64,000 nucleotides of DNA from Erwinia sp. E602 (GTDB taxonomy: Bacteria; Pseudomonadota; Gammaproteobacteria; Enterobacterales; Enterobacteriaceae), in NCBI RefSeq assembly GCF_018141005.1, contig NZ_CP046582.1, forward strand, positions 992,001 to 1,056,000, given 5' to 3'. Shown in pieces: positions 1-9,092 of this stretch. Position numbers and translations under genes: made by a program. The notes under the pieces were generated by a model that had not been told where the DNA came from, did not search any database, and saw nothing but the letters and a program-made list of their open reading frames with translations. The first letter of the stretch is position 1. Every line of letters starts with the position of its first letter.

Positions 1-1
1 G

Positions 2-355
2 AATATCCGCCGGGTGGGTGAGGTGGCGAAGCTGATGGCTGACGCCGGGCTGGTGGTGCTGACCGCCTTCATCTCACCGCACCGCGCCGAACGGCAGATG
101 GTGCGTGACCTGCTGGACGAAGGGCGCTTTGTCGAGGTGTTTGTCGACACGCCGCTGGCGACCTGTGAAGCGCGCGATCCCAAGGGGCTGTACAAGAAGG
201 CGCGCGCCGGTGAGCTGCGTAACTTCACCGGCATCGATGCGGTGTATGAAGCGCCTGAACGACCGGAAATTCATCTGGATGGCGAACAATTGGTAACAAC
301 TTTAACCGTTCAACTGTTAGATCTGCTGCGCCAGCGCGATATTATCAAACCCTAA
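2..355 (+). CDS. cysC: Adenylyl-sulfate kinase, C-terminal part (partial)
   Basis: The reading frame is open from the first bases of the window, so the gene begins upstream and only about the last 117 codons are here. CysC phosphorylates adenosine 5'-phosphosulfate to PAPS in cytoplasmic sulfate assimilation. The visible part contains the family segments [19 protein letters not shown] and the ISPHRAER loop, then [22 protein letters not shown] and the [12 protein letters not shown] region that binds APS. It ends with the usual hydrophobic helix. In enterobacteria cysC precedes ygbE and ftsB, as it does here. Confidence 0.95.
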   Translation, partial: NIRRVGEVAKLMADAGLVVLTAFISPHRAERQMVRDLLDEGRFVEVFVDTPLATCEARDPKGLYKKARAGELRNFTGIDAVYEAPERPEIHLDGEQLVTTLTVQLLDLLRQRDIIKP

Positions 356-440
356 GACATTTCTGGCCTGCGCCGCTTTCAGGGGCAGCCGGGCGGGGGG
401 CGGCACCGGCCGCTCCCCGATGGTCGTTAACGGGAAAGCT

Positions 441-761
441 ATGAATAACGTCACCCCCATGCTGGCAGGTAAAGAACAACACGAACGTCAGGAGACCTCC
501 GGGTTATTCCCCGGCGGCGTGGCCGGATTTGCGTCCTGGTGGCTGGCGCTGGCCGTTCCCTTCCTGTTCTACGGCGCTAACACGCTGTTTCTGTTCCTCT
601 ACACCTGGCCGTTCTTCCTCGCGCTGCTGCCGGTTTCGGTATTTACCGGTATGGCGGCCTGCACCCTGCTGCGCGGCCACCTGTTCTGGTCCATACTGGT
701 GACGGTGCTGGCGGTATTTGGCCTGTTCTGGCTGCTGTTCAGCCTGCTGACCGGCTGGTAG
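441..761 (+). CDS. ygbE: Inner membrane protein YgbE (DUF3561 family)
   Basis: A small membrane protein of about 106 residues and unknown function. It shows the conserved GxxxGFxSWxLALxxPFLxYGxNTLFxFxYTWPFFLALLPV pattern of E. coli YgbE and three hydrophobic segments. I chose the ATG at 441 because a purine-rich stretch (gggaaag) lies just before it. An in-frame ATG at 420 has no visible ribosome site. The position between cysC and ftsB is the conserved one, which supports the identity. Confidence 0.85.
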   Translation: MNNVTPMLAGKEQHERQETSGLFPGGVAGFASWWLALAVPFLFYGANTLFLFLYTWPFFLALLPVSVFTGMAACTLLRGHLFWSILVTVLAVFGLFWLLFSLLTGW

Positions 762-996
762 CGGCCTGCCCTGCGTGTGAGCGCACGGTGCTGCGCGATT
801 AAATTTTACCTGCACTCCGTGTGAGAGTGCATCGCTGCGTTACAAAATTTTACCCGCGTGGCGGGGTAATTCACGCCGTTTTGCTGTTTTTTAACGCAGT
901 TTTATCGCCTGCGGCGCGAAAGCGCGGCTATTTCGCTGGCACAGTGGAGTCGTGCCGCAAGTTATGGGATGATTGAGCCGTTTTTCAGGGGGCGGG

Positions 997-1311
997 ATGG
1001 GAAAACTTACGCTGCTGTTACTTGCACTTCTTGGCTGGCTGCAATATTCGCTCTGGCTGGGCAAGAACGGCATACACGACTATACGCGGGTTAACGGTGA
1101 TGTTGCTGTGCAACAGGCCGGTAACGCCAAGCTAAAAGCACGCAACGATCAGCTGTTTGCCGAAATCGACGATCTTAACGGCGGTTCGGAGGCGATTGAG
1201 GAGCGCGCACGCAACGAGCTGGGGATGATTAAACCCGGTGAGGTATTCTATCGCCTGGTGCCGGACCAAAGTAAACGAACCGCGCAGCAGGGCCGAGCAG
1301 CTAACCAGTAA
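997..1311 (+). CDS. ftsB: Cell division protein FtsB
   Basis: FtsB is a bitopic inner-membrane protein that joins FtsL and FtsQ in the divisome. The 104-residue product starts [20 protein letters not shown] (the single membrane helix), continues with the [10 protein letters not shown] motif and a periplasmic coiled coil around residues 30-70 ([20 protein letters not shown]), and ends in the conserved [11 protein letters not shown] region. An in-frame TTG at 973 would add eight residues, but the ATG at 997 matches the family N-terminus. It is followed after 8 bp by ispD. Confidence 0.96.
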   Translation: MGKLTLLLLALLGWLQYSLWLGKNGIHDYTRVNGDVAVQQAGNAKLKARNDQLFAEIDDLNGGSEAIEERARNELGMIKPGEVFYRLVPDQSKRTAQQGRAANQ

Positions 1312-1319
1312 CTATAACG

Positions 1320-2027
1320 ATGAACCCAGCCTCTTTTCCGCAGGTGATTGCCGTGGTCCCCGCTGCGGGTATCGGCAGCCGTATGCAGTCCGAGCGTCCG
1401 AAACAGTATCTCACCATCGCGGGCAAAACCATTCTGGAGCACAGCCTGGCGGCGCTGCTGGCGCACCCGGCGGTCAGCCGGGTGATTGTCGCCATCAGCC
1501 CTGACGACCGCTGGTTTGCCGCGCTGCCGGCCGCCCGCGACTCGCGCATCAGCGTGGTCACCGGCGGTGGCCAGCGCGCCGATTCGGTGCTTTGCGGCCT
1601 GCAGGCGGCGGCAGGGGCTGACTGGGTGCTGGTGCACGATGCCGCGCGGCCGTGCCTGCACCTGGACGATTTAAGCCGCCTGCTGGCGCTGACCACCACC
1701 AGCCAGACCGGCGGCATTCTGGCGGCCCCGGTGCGTGACACCATGAAGCGTTCCATGGCGGACGGCAGCATCGATCACACCGTCGAGCGTGAGGCGCTGT
1801 GGCACGCGCTGACCCCGCAGCTGTTCCCGCTGGCGCTGCTGCGCAACTGCCTGCAGCGCGCGCTAAGCGAGGGGGCTACCATCACCGATGAGGCCTCCGC
1901 GCTCGAGTACTGCGGCTATCGTCCCGAACTCGTCAGCGGCCGCAGCGACAACCTCAAGGTCACGCGACCGGAAGATCTCGCGCTGGCCGCCTTCTATCTG
2001 ACCCAATTTGACCAACAGGAGCGCTAA
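1320..2027 (+). CDS. ispD: 2-C-methyl-D-erythritol 4-phosphate cytidylyltransferase
   Basis: IspD transfers CMP to methylerythritol phosphate in the non-mevalonate isoprenoid pathway. The 235-residue protein has the N-terminal nucleotide-binding signature [11 protein letters not shown] with RPKQYL, then VHDAARPC near residue 105 and the [12 protein letters not shown] segment near residue 180. Length is normal for the family. The stop codon overlaps the ispF start (TAATG), indicating translational coupling in the ftsB-ispD-ispF-truD operon. Confidence 0.97.
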   Translation: MNPASFPQVIAVVPAAGIGSRMQSERPKQYLTIAGKTILEHSLAALLAHPAVSRVIVAISPDDRWFAALPAARDSRISVVTGGGQRADSVLCGLQAAAGADWVLVHDAARPCLHLDDLSRLLALTTTSQTGGILAAPVRDTMKRSMADGSIDHTVEREALWHALTPQLFPLALLRNCLQRALSEGATITDEASALEYCGYRPELVSGRSDNLKVTRPEDLALAAFYLTQFDQQER

Positions 2028-2503
2028 TGCGTATTGGACACGGTTTTGACGTACATGCTTTTGGCGGCCCAGGCCCGCTGATTATCGGCGGCGTGCGTAT
2101 CCCTTACGAGAAAGGGCTGCTGGCCCACTCGGACGGTGACGTGGCGCTGCATGCGCTGACCGACGCGCTGCTCGGCGCGGCGGCGCTGGGCGACATCGGC
2201 AAGCTGTTCCCGGACACCGATGACGCCTACAAAGGCGCGGACAGCCGCGTGCTGCTGCGTGAGGCAATGCGCCAGATTGCCGCCAAAGGCTACCGCGTCG
2301 GCAACGTCGACGTGACGATTATCGCCCAGGCACCAAAGATGCTGCCGCACTCGCCGCAGATGCGCATCAATATCGCGGAAGATCTCGGCGTCCATATGGA
2401 TCAGGTCAACGTCAAGGCGACCACCACCGAGAAGCTGGGCTTCACCGGCCGCGGTGAGGGCATCGCCTGTGAAGCCGTGGCGCTGCTGCTGAAGGCCGAA
2501 TAA
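2027..2503 (+). CDS. ispF: 2-C-methyl-D-erythritol 2,4-cyclodiphosphate synthase
   Basis: IspF cyclises CDP-methylerythritol 2-phosphate and acts two steps after IspD. The 158-residue product has the zinc-binding DVHAF motif (residues 8-12), the [18 protein letters not shown] signature near residue 35, and the C-terminal [17 protein letters not shown] segment that contacts the nucleotide. Its start overlaps the ispD stop and its stop overlaps the truD start (TAATGG), so the three genes are translationally coupled. Confidence 0.97.
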   Translation: MRIGHGFDVHAFGGPGPLIIGGVRIPYEKGLLAHSDGDVALHALTDALLGAAALGDIGKLFPDTDDAYKGADSRVLLREAMRQIAAKGYRVGNVDVTIIAQAPKMLPHSPQMRINIAEDLGVHMDQVNVKATTTEKLGFTGRGEGIACEAVALLLKAE

Positions 2504-3552
2504 TGGATCTCGCGAAGCAGGGCTACCTGTATGGTCAGCCGCAGGCCAGCGGCGTGCTCAAGGCCAGCCCGCAGGATTTTGTGGTGGTGGAAGATCTCGG
2601 CTACGCGCCGGACGGCGACGGCGAGCAGCTGCTGGTGCGCATCCGTAAAACCGGCTGCAACACCCGCTTTGTGGCCGAGGCGCTGGCGAAGTTTGTCAAA
2701 ATTCACCCGCGCGACGTCAGCTTTGCCGGTATGAAGGACCGCCACGCGGTAACCGAGCAGTGGTTCTGTCTGCGCCTGCCGGGTAAAACCACGCCGGACA
2801 TGCGCGACTTCGTGCTGGAGGGGGTTGAGGTGCTGGAGAGCGCGCGCCACCGCCGCAAGCTGCGCACCGGCGCGCTGCAGGGCAACGCTTTCACCCTGGT
2901 GCTGCGCGACATTGACGACCGTGACGCCGCCGAACGGCGGCTGCAGCAGATCGCCGCCGGCGGCGTGCCGAACTACTTCGGCAGCCAGCGCTTCGGCCAC
3001 GGCGGCAGCAACCTGCTGATGGCGCAGCGCTGGGCGGCAAATGAGATCCAGGTGCGCGAGCGCAACAAGCGCAGCTTCCTGCTCTCCGCCGCGCGCAGCG
3101 CGATGTTTAATCAGGTGGTCAGCGACCGTCTGGCACAGCAGGGCGGCTTAACCCAGGTATTGCCGGGCGACGCGCTACAGCTGACCGGGCGCGGCAGCTG
3201 GTTTGTCGCCGACGCCGCCGAGCTGGAAAGCTTACAGCAGCGCGTTAACGCCGGTGAGCTGCGAATTACCGCACCGCTGCCGGGCAGCGGTGAACCCGGC
3301 CCGCTGCATGACGCGCTGGCGTGCGAGCAGCAGAGCCTGGCCGGTCAGGAGCCGCTTATCGCGCTGCTGACCCGTGAGAAGGTCGACGCCGCCCGCCGCG
3401 CCATGCTGGTGGTGCCGCGCGACCTGCGCTGGACGTGGCAGGACGACCACACGCTGGCGCTGAACTTCTGGCTGCCGGCCGGCAGCTTCGCCACCAGCGT
3501 GGTGCGCGAGCTGCTGCGGGTCGGGGATGATGCTAACGGGGCGGATGAATAA
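2503..3552 (+). CDS. truD: tRNA pseudouridine(13) synthase TruD
   Basis: TruD makes pseudouridine at position 13 of tRNA-Glu. The 349-residue product contains the TruD signature [14 protein letters not shown] near residue 75, with the catalytic aspartate in KDRHA, then [14 protein letters not shown] near residue 155 and the TruD insertion domain after it. The C-terminal [10 protein letters not shown] block is typical. In E. coli truD overlaps surE; here it ends at a clear terminator and a foreign-looking two-gene cassette follows before surE. Confidence 0.96.
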   Translation: MDLAKQGYLYGQPQASGVLKASPQDFVVVEDLGYAPDGDGEQLLVRIRKTGCNTRFVAEALAKFVKIHPRDVSFAGMKDRHAVTEQWFCLRLPGKTTPDMRDFVLEGVEVLESARHRRKLRTGALQGNAFTLVLRDIDDRDAAERRLQQIAAGGVPNYFGSQRFGHGGSNLLMAQRWAANEIQVRERNKRSFLLSAARSAMFNQVVSDRLAQQGGLTQVLPGDALQLTGRGSWFVADAAELESLQQRVNAGELRITAPLPGSGEPGPLHDALACEQQSLAGQEPLIALLTREKVDAARRAMLVVPRDLRWTWQDDHTLALNFWLPAGSFATSVVRELLRVGDDANGADE

Positions 3553-3588
3553 TCCCGCTTTCTGCGCAACGCGGTGATGCGTTTATCA

Positions 3589-3615
3589 GGCCTGCATGAA
3601 AATGCAGGCCTTTTT
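3589..3615 (+). terminator. Rho-independent terminator after truD
   Basis: A 9-bp perfect stem (ggcctgcat / atgcaggcc) closed by a gaaa tetraloop is followed by five thymines. It lies 37 bp after the truD stop and would end the ispD-ispF-truD transcript before the inserted cassette. Confidence 0.85.
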
Positions 3616-3720
3616 ACTGCCCGTCATTCACTCGTGGTGAGAGGGATATCGCCTGGGCCACGTCGGCGGTGACATCTGCTGGCCGGGAGCAGGGCTTTCA
3701 GCCTGGCTCAACGGCTGAGT

Positions 3721-4080
3721 TCACCGGTTCTTTATCAGCGTACCGTTAATCACCGTACAGCTGATGGCAAACAGCTCATCGCGCTGGTAAAACACCACCT
3801 CATCGCTGACCCAGTCGGCCAGCACCGGGAAACCGGTTTGGAAGTTAAACCGCGGCAAAATATCGTTATCTTTTATGACGGCGCGCAGCCCGGTGAGCCA
3901 CAGCCTGTCCTCGGCGATCTGCCAGTCGGCGGTGTAACCGCGCCAGCAGCAGCTGACGGTATCGTTAAGATCGCGCGTCACCTTTATGCTGTGCGTCCGG
4001 ATATAACTGTTCAGCGGCTCGCAGCGCAGCAAAAACGTCTGGCCGTCGAGGTGCAGACGATCTTTCATCTGATCCGTCAT
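3721..4080 (-). CDS. Hypothetical protein, second gene of the Sel1 cassette
   Basis: I do not recognise this 119-residue protein. It starts MTDQMKDRLHLDGQTFLLRC, has no signal peptide or membrane segment, and looks like a small beta-rich soluble domain with several tryptophans and aromatic residues. Its start overlaps the stop of the upstream Sel1-repeat gene by four bases (ATGA), so the two are almost certainly translated together and may act together. Both read against the surrounding core operon, which suggests a transferred two-gene unit. Confidence 0.7.
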   Translation of the reverse strand: MTDQMKDRLHLDGQTFLLRCEPLNSYIRTHSIKVTRDLNDTVSCCWRGYTADWQIAEDRLWLTGLRAVIKDNDILPRFNFQTGFPVLADWVSDEVVFYQRDELFAISCTVINGTLIKNR

Positions 4081-4847
4081 CGGACGGACCTGCCGTTGAT
4101 GCCCGCCTGCGGCGCTTCACCGAAAAACCGGTCTACCCCCAGCAACGGCTGCGCCCGGTGGCCGTACATCGATTTCGAGACCAGATAGCCGACGATGGTG
4201 CAGCGCGCCATCAGGCACTTCTCATCGGGGAAGCCGGCTTTAACCATGCTGTAGTAGAGCTGATTCAGCCCGTCGATAATCTGATCGGCGGCGGTGCCCT
4301 CCTTCACCCGCTCCAGCCCGCCACCGTAAATGGAGTATGGGATGCCGGTACGGGTGACAAAATCGCGTACGTACTGCGGCGTGCTGTTGCTGGCGGCCTC
4401 CAGTTCATACTCGATCACCTGGCTGGTCGCCCCGGATGCCTTACAGACTGCGGCATAAAAGCGGCAGCCGGCCAGCAGGGTCATAAACGGCAGGCCGTCG
4501 GCATCCTGGCTGCGCAGGGTAAACTCCGCCAGGTGGATGGTGCCAAGCCCGGCGCGGTCCGCCGCCTCCAGCATAAACAGCAGCTCGTTAGCCTGCGGAT
4601 GGCCGCCCATCGCCGCCTTGTAATAGCAGTCGGCAGCGATATCGATATCGTAAGGGGTGATATGCCCGGCGGCGTAGATCAGCGCCAGATTGTAATAGGC
4701 GGAGATATGGCCGCCCGCGGCCGCCCGGCTCAGCAAAGGGTGAGCCTCGTACCAGTTGCCCTGCGACAGCGCGATAACGCCATCTTCATAAGCCTGTTCG
4801 GTAGCCTGGTCACTGCTTTTAAAAAAGGGATTGCGGAAAAGCGCCAT
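4077..4847 (-). CDS. Sel1-like repeat protein
   Basis: A 256-residue soluble protein with Sel1/TPR-like helical repeats in its N-terminal half: ALSQGNWYEAHPLLSRAAAG, then HISAYYNLALIYAAG and AADCYYKAAMGGHPQANELL. Such repeats scaffold protein contacts; the specific role is unknown. I chose the ATG at 4847 (MALFRNPFFKSS); the frame is open further upstream to a TTG at 4907, but without a convincing ribosome site. It is the first gene of a leftward pair lying between truD and surE. The C-terminal half has no feature I can name. Confidence 0.75.
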   Translation of the reverse strand: MALFRNPFFKSSDQATEQAYEDGVIALSQGNWYEAHPLLSRAAAGGHISAYYNLALIYAAGHITPYDIDIAADCYYKAAMGGHPQANELLFMLEAADRAGLGTIHLAEFTLRSQDADGLPFMTLLAGCRFYAAVCKASGATSQVIEYELEAASNSTPQYVRDFVTRTGIPYSIYGGGLERVKEGTAADQIIDGLNQLYYSMVKAGFPDEKCLMARCTIVGYLVSKSMYGHRAQPLLGVDRFFGEAPQAGINGRSVR

Positions 4848-5206
4848 CGCATAGGCCTGCTGGAGAATATTGTCAGCTATTTTGTGAGCAGGGGCGCAGA
4901 AAAACAACTACCAGAAATGAAACCTGTCGCGAAAATGGCCTGGTGAAGCTGCGCGCCGCCACCGGCAGAGTGTGAGCGGAAACATGACCGCGGCCGCCAA
5001 AGCTGCGCAGCGAACGCGCAGTCAGCCTGCGTCGGGTTTAAAACCAGAAACTTACACCTACCGCCCGGCGCGTCATCCAGCTAAAATGCAGCAATCAACC
5101 CGCCCTCGGCAGGTGTCCATCAGATAAGCGCTCTGCGTTTCCCTGCCGGGCAAGCACCCCTGCGCCGACGGTTTGGCTATCTTTAAATCAACAGGTTAGG
5201 TGTTTA
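4848..5206. other. Intergenic gap between the Sel1 cassette and surE
   Basis: About 360 bp between divergent genes. It must hold the start signals of the leftward cassette and of the rightward surE-pcm operon, which has lost its usual overlap with truD. No obvious -35/-10 pair, terminator or small gene was recognised. Confidence 0.4.
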
Positions 5207-5968
5207 ATGCGCATATTGCTGAGTAACGATGACGGTATCCACGCGCCGGGTATACAGGTGCTGGCAAAGGCGCTGCGCGAATTTGCTGAGGTACAGGTTG
5301 TTGCTCCCGATCGCAACCGCAGCGGGGCCTCCAACTCGCTGACGCTGGAGACGCCGCTGCGCACCTTCACCCACGCCAACGGCGACGTGGCGGTGCTGGC
5401 CGGTACGCCGACCGACTGCGTCTATCTTGGGGTGAATACGCTGATGCGGCCGCGGCCGGATATCGTGGTCTCCGGCATCAACGCCGGGCCCAACCTCGGC
5501 GATGACGTGATTTACTCCGGTACGGTGGCGGCGGCGATGGAGGGGCGTCACCTCGGGCTGCCGGCGCTGGCGGTGTCGCTGAACGGCTTTGAGCACTATG
5601 AAACGGCGGCTGCCGTCACCTGTTCGATCCTGCGCGGCCTGCAGCGCGAACCGCTGCGCACCGGGCGTATCCTCAATATCAACGTGCCGGACCTGCCGCT
5701 GGATCAGATTAAAGGCATCCGCGTCACCCGCTGCGGCAGCCGCCACCCGAGCGATCGGGCGATCCCGCTGGAGGACCCGCGCGGCCACACGCTGTACTGG
5801 ATTGGCCCGCCGGGCGATAAGCTGGATGCCGGCCCGGGCACCGACTTTGCCGCCGTGGATGAAGGCTATGTCTCGGTGACCGCGCTGCACGTTGACCTGA
5901 CCGCCCACGCGGCGCAGGAGGTGGTGGCTGCGTGGCTGAGCAACGTGGAGGTGGGTACTGAATGGTAA
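5207..5968 (+). CDS. surE: 5'/3'-nucleotidase SurE
   Basis: SurE is a metal-dependent nucleoside monophosphate phosphatase linked to stationary-phase survival. The 253-residue product begins [16 protein letters not shown], with the NDDG metal-binding motif, followed by [16 protein letters not shown] and the GTPTDCV and [25 protein letters not shown] signatures. Length is normal. Its last seven bases overlap the pcm start, the usual enterobacterial arrangement. Confidence 0.97.
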   Translation: MRILLSNDDGIHAPGIQVLAKALREFAEVQVVAPDRNRSGASNSLTLETPLRTFTHANGDVAVLAGTPTDCVYLGVNTLMRPRPDIVVSGINAGPNLGDDVIYSGTVAAAMEGRHLGLPALAVSLNGFEHYETAAAVTCSILRGLQREPLRTGRILNINVPDLPLDQIKGIRVTRCGSRHPSDRAIPLEDPRGHTLYWIGPPGDKLDAGPGTDFAAVDEGYVSVTALHVDLTAHAAQEVVAAWLSNVEVGTEW

Positions 5969-6588
5969 GTGGCCGCACCGAGTCGCTGTTGCTGCTGCTG
6001 CGCCAGCAGGGCTTTAACGATGAGCTGCTGTTAAAGGCCATCGAAGAGGTGCCGCGCGAGCGCTTTGTCGACGAAGCCTTCGAACATAAGGCGTGGGAGA
6101 ATATGGCGCTGCCGATCGGTTCCGGCCAGACCATCTCCCAGCCCTATATGGTGGCGCGCATGACCTCGCTGCTGGAGCTGAACCCGGCTTCGCGGGTGCT
6201 GGAGATCGGCACCGGTTCCGGCTACCAGACCGCGATTCTGGCCCACCTGGTCGAACACGTCTGTTCGGTGGAGCGAATTAAAGGGCTGCAGTGGCAGGCC
6301 AAGCGCCGCCTGAAGCAGCTCGACCTGCATAACGTCTCCACCCGCCACGGCGACGGCTGGCTGGGCTGGCCGTCGCGCGGGCCCTTTGATGCCATCATCG
6401 TCACCGCCGCCCCGCCGGAGATACCTAAGGCGCTGCTCAACCAGCTGGATGAAGGCGGCATTATGGTGCTGCCGGTTGGTGAAGATCAGCAGGTGCTGCA
6501 GCGCATTCGTCGCCACGGCGGCGAGTTTAAGGTTGAAACCATCGAAGCGGTGCGTTTTGTGCCGCTGGTGCAGGGTGATCTCGCCTGA
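5962..6588 (+). CDS. pcm: Protein-L-isoaspartate O-methyltransferase
   Basis: Pcm methylates isoaspartyl residues in aged proteins, starting their repair. The 208-residue cytosolic enzyme shows the PCMT blocks: [15 protein letters not shown] near residue 53, the SAM-binding [14 protein letters not shown] near residue 80, then HGDGWLGW and [15 protein letters not shown]. Its start overlaps surE, so the two are coupled. nlpD follows after 143 bp that probably contain its own promoter. Confidence 0.97.
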   Translation: MVSGRTESLLLLLRQQGFNDELLLKAIEEVPRERFVDEAFEHKAWENMALPIGSGQTISQPYMVARMTSLLELNPASRVLEIGTGSGYQTAILAHLVEHVCSVERIKGLQWQAKRRLKQLDLHNVSTRHGDGWLGWPSRGPFDAIIVTAAPPEIPKALLNQLDEGGIMVLPVGEDQQVLQRIRRHGGEFKVETIEAVRFVPLVQGDLA

Positions 6589-6731
6589 GTTCCAGGACAT
6601 TTCTATACAACTGTTTCATGGCAGCTTCCGAATGATGTTGCTAGTATCTGATAACTTTGCGCATCAGGGCGGTGGCCCGGATGGTGTCGCGGTTTACACA
6701 TTAAAAGAAGTATTGCCGTAATGGGGGATAG

Positions 6732-7847
6732 ATGAGCACGGGAAGCCCAGGATTTAAGTTACGCCGTATTGCAGCGGTGACAGTGGTAGGATTTTGGCTG
6801 GCGGGCTGTTCCAGCGACAATACGCAGGCCCCCATCAGCTCCGTTGGCGGTAATGATTCCGGCCGCATGCTCGGCGGGAGTCCGGGTGGCAATATCAGCA
6901 GCGCGAACAGCGGTGGCGGCGGTGGCGGTGGTTTTATTCCCGCGCGTCCACCTTCAATGTCGTCCTCTTCGTCCGGCGGCATGGCCAGTTCAGCCCCGGC
7001 CCAGAACGTGGTGACCGAAAACGGTCGCATTGTGTACAATCGCCAGTATGGGAATATTCCGAAAGGTAGCTACGGCGGCGACACCTATACCGTTAAACGT
7101 GGCGATACTCTGTTCTATATTGCGTGGATTACCGGCAACGATTTCCGCGATCTGGCACAGCGCAATAACGTCGCCGCGCCTTACGGGCTCAACGTTGGCC
7201 AGCAGTTACAGGTGGCTAACGGCTCAGGTACGCCGATCACCGGCGGTAACGCGATCACCACTGCCGATGCGAAAGCCGGTGGGGTAACGCCGCCACCGGT
7301 CAGCTCACAAATCGCTCAGCAACCTGTTGCGCGCCAACCCGTAATTACGTATTCTGAGGATTCAGATACGTCAAGCGGGGGCAAAATGCTGCCTTCGTCC
7401 GGTACAACTGTTGCAACGACAACAGCACCGGTTACCGCCCCAACCGTCAGCAGTACAACGGACAGCTCCACCCCGGTGGGCAGCTGGCGTTGGCCGACCG
7501 ACGGTAAGATTATCGATAACTTCTCTGCTTCCGAAGGAGGCAACAAAGGTATCGACATCGCGGGGTCGCGTGGTCAGGCCGTCGTCTCCACCGCCTCAGG
7601 TCGTGTGGTTTATGCCGGTAATGCCCTGCGCGGTTACGGTAATCTGATTATCATCAAACATAATGATGATTATCTGAGTGCCTATGCCCATAACGACACG
7701 ATGCTGGTTCGCGAACAACAAGAAGTGAAAGCGGGCCAGAAGATCGCCACCATGGGCAGTACCGGAACCAGTTCGGTGAGGCTGCACTTTGAAATTCGTT
7801 ACAAGGGGAAATCCGTAAACCCGCTGCGCTACTTGCCGCAGCGATAG
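6732..7847 (+). CDS. nlpD: Murein hydrolase activator lipoprotein NlpD
   Basis: NlpD is an outer-membrane lipoprotein that activates the amidase AmiC during cell separation. The 371-residue product has a signal peptide ending in the lipobox LAGC (cysteine 26), a glycine/serine-rich spacer, a LysM domain at about 116-160 ([17 protein letters not shown]), and a C-terminal M23-type domain at about 262-365. The M23 domain is degenerate: the zinc HxxxD site reads NKGID, as in E. coli NlpD, which fits an activator rather than an enzyme. The end of this gene also encodes the rpoS mRNA leader. Confidence 0.96.
   Translation: MSTGSPGFKLRRIAAVTVVGFWLAGCSSDNTQAPISSVGGNDSGRMLGGSPGGNISSANSGGGGGGGFIPARPPSMSSSSSGGMASSAPAQNVVTENGRIVYNRQYGNIPKGSYGGDTYTVKRGDTLFYIAWITGNDFRDLAQRNNVAAPYGLNVGQQLQVANGSGTPITGGNAITTADAKAGGVTPPPVSSQIAQQPVARQPVITYSEDSDTSSGGKMLPSSGTTVATTTAPVTAPTVSSTTDSSTPVGSWRWPTDGKIIDNFSASEGGNKGIDIAGSRGQAVVSTASGRVVYAGNALRGYGNLIIIKHNDDYLSAYAHNDTMLVREQQEVKAGQKIATMGSTGTSSVRLHFEIRYKGKSVNPLRYLPQR
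7713..7735 (+). promoter_or_regulatory. rpoS leader element for DsrA/RprA-type small RNAs
   Basis: Inside the 3' end of nlpD the bases aacaacaagaagtgaaagcg nearly match the E. coli rpoS leader element that folds back on the rpoS ribosome site and is opened by the small RNAs DsrA and RprA. The distal partner near the rpoS start (ggatcacgggtaggagcc, from 7876) is also conserved. The sequence match is from memory of the E. coli leader; function here is inferred. Confidence 0.5.
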
Positions 7848-7897
7848 TCCGGCAGAACCTTGCAGTTCTGCCCTTGGATCACGGGTAGGAGCCGCTT

Positions 7898-8890
7898 ATG
7901 AGCCAGAATACGCTGAAAGTTAACGATCTAAATGAAGACGCGGAATTCGACGAAAACGGAGCTGAGATTTTTGATGAGAAGGCTCTTGTCGGAAACGAAC
8001 CTGGTGATAGCGATTTAGCTGAAGAAGAGTTGTTGTCACAGGGTGCAACGCAACGCGTTCTGGATGCGACACAGCTTTATCTGGGAGAGATTGGTTACTC
8101 TCCACTATTAACGGCTGAAGAAGAAGTCTTCTTCGCTCGCCGTGCCCTGCGGGGGGACGTACCTTCACGTCGCCGCATGATTGAAAGCAACCTGCGCCTG
8201 GTGGTGAAGATTGCCCGTCGTTACAGCAATCGTGGTCTGGCCCTGCTGGACCTGATTGAAGAAGGTAACCTCGGCCTGATCCGCGCGGTAGAGAAGTTTG
8301 ACCCCGAAAGAGGGTTCCGCTTCTCCACCTATGCCACCTGGTGGATCCGTCAGACGATTGAACGGGCGATTATGAATCAAACCCGTACCATTCGCCTGCC
8401 GATCCATATCGTGAAAGAGCTGAACGTTTACCTGCGTACCGCACGTGAACTGTCACACAAGCTCGATCATGAGCCAAGCGCGGAAGAGATTGCGCAACAG
8501 CTGGACAAGCCCGTTGATGACGTCAGCCGCATGCTGCGCCTCAATGAGCGCATTACCTCAGTTGATACGCCGTTAGGTGGGGATTCTGAAAAAGCGCTGC
8601 TGGACATCCTGGCCGATGAGAAAGACAACGGCCCGGAAGACACCACGCAGGACGATGATATGAAGCAAAGCATCGTCAAATGGCTGTTCGAACTGAACGC
8701 CAAGCAGCGCGAAGTACTGGCGCGTCGTTTCGGCCTGTTAGGCTATGAAGCGGCAACGCTGGAGGATGTGGGTCGTGAAATCGGTTTGACCCGTGAACGT
8801 GTTCGTCAGATTCAGGTTGAAGGCCTGCGTCGCCTGCGTGAAATCCTGCAGGCACAGGGGCTGAGTATTGAAGCCCTGTTTCGCGAGTAA
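7898..8890 (+). CDS. rpoS: RNA polymerase sigma factor RpoS
   Basis: RpoS (sigma-38) directs RNA polymerase to stationary-phase and general stress promoters. The 330-residue protein has the family regions in order: 1.2 ([19 protein letters not shown]), 2.1-2.4 with [19 protein letters not shown] and [17 protein letters not shown], region 3, and the 4.2 helix-turn-helix ([20 protein letters not shown]). A strong ribosome site (taggag) precedes the ATG. It follows nlpD, the conserved arrangement, and ends in a terminator shared with mutS. Confidence 0.98.
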   Translation: MSQNTLKVNDLNEDAEFDENGAEIFDEKALVGNEPGDSDLAEEELLSQGATQRVLDATQLYLGEIGYSPLLTAEEEVFFARRALRGDVPSRRRMIESNLRLVVKIARRYSNRGLALLDLIEEGNLGLIRAVEKFDPERGFRFSTYATWWIRQTIERAIMNQTRTIRLPIHIVKELNVYLRTARELSHKLDHEPSAEEIAQQLDKPVDDVSRMLRLNERITSVDTPLGGDSEKALLDILADEKDNGPEDTTQDDDMKQSIVKWLFELNAKQREVLARRFGLLGYEAATLEDVGREIGLTRERVRQIQVEGLRRLREILQAQGLSIEALFRE

Positions 8891-8915
8891 CGCTGCATCA
8901 GTCTAAGGTAATGCC

Positions 8916-8949
8916 AAAAAAAGCGATGACCCCGGTCATCGCTTTTTTT
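8916..8949. terminator. Bidirectional terminator between rpoS and mutS
   Basis: A long inverted repeat (aaaaaaagcgatgacc / ggtcatcgcttttttt) with only two unpaired central bases has A and T runs on both sides. It can therefore terminate rightward rpoS transcripts and leftward mutS transcripts. It lies 26 bp past the rpoS stop. Confidence 0.85.
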
Positions 8950-9010
8950 ATTGCCTGTTCATACACCCATCCTTCAGGCAATGCTTCTGCACTGGCTGCT
9001 CTTATGCATC

Positions 9011-9038
9011 CCAGTCACAGCGTTTTCTCTGTGACTGG
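9011..9038. other. Stem-loop in the rpoS-mutS gap
   Basis: A perfect 10-bp stem (ccagtcacag / ctgtgactgg) with an 8-base loop. It has no adjacent T run on either strand, so it is not a classical terminator. It may be a second stability or processing hairpin for the mutS 3' end. Confidence 0.4.
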
Positions 9039-9092
9039 AGATTGATTCGTTCGCCGCCCTGAAACAGCCTGCAGGATGCTATGTATAGCGCG

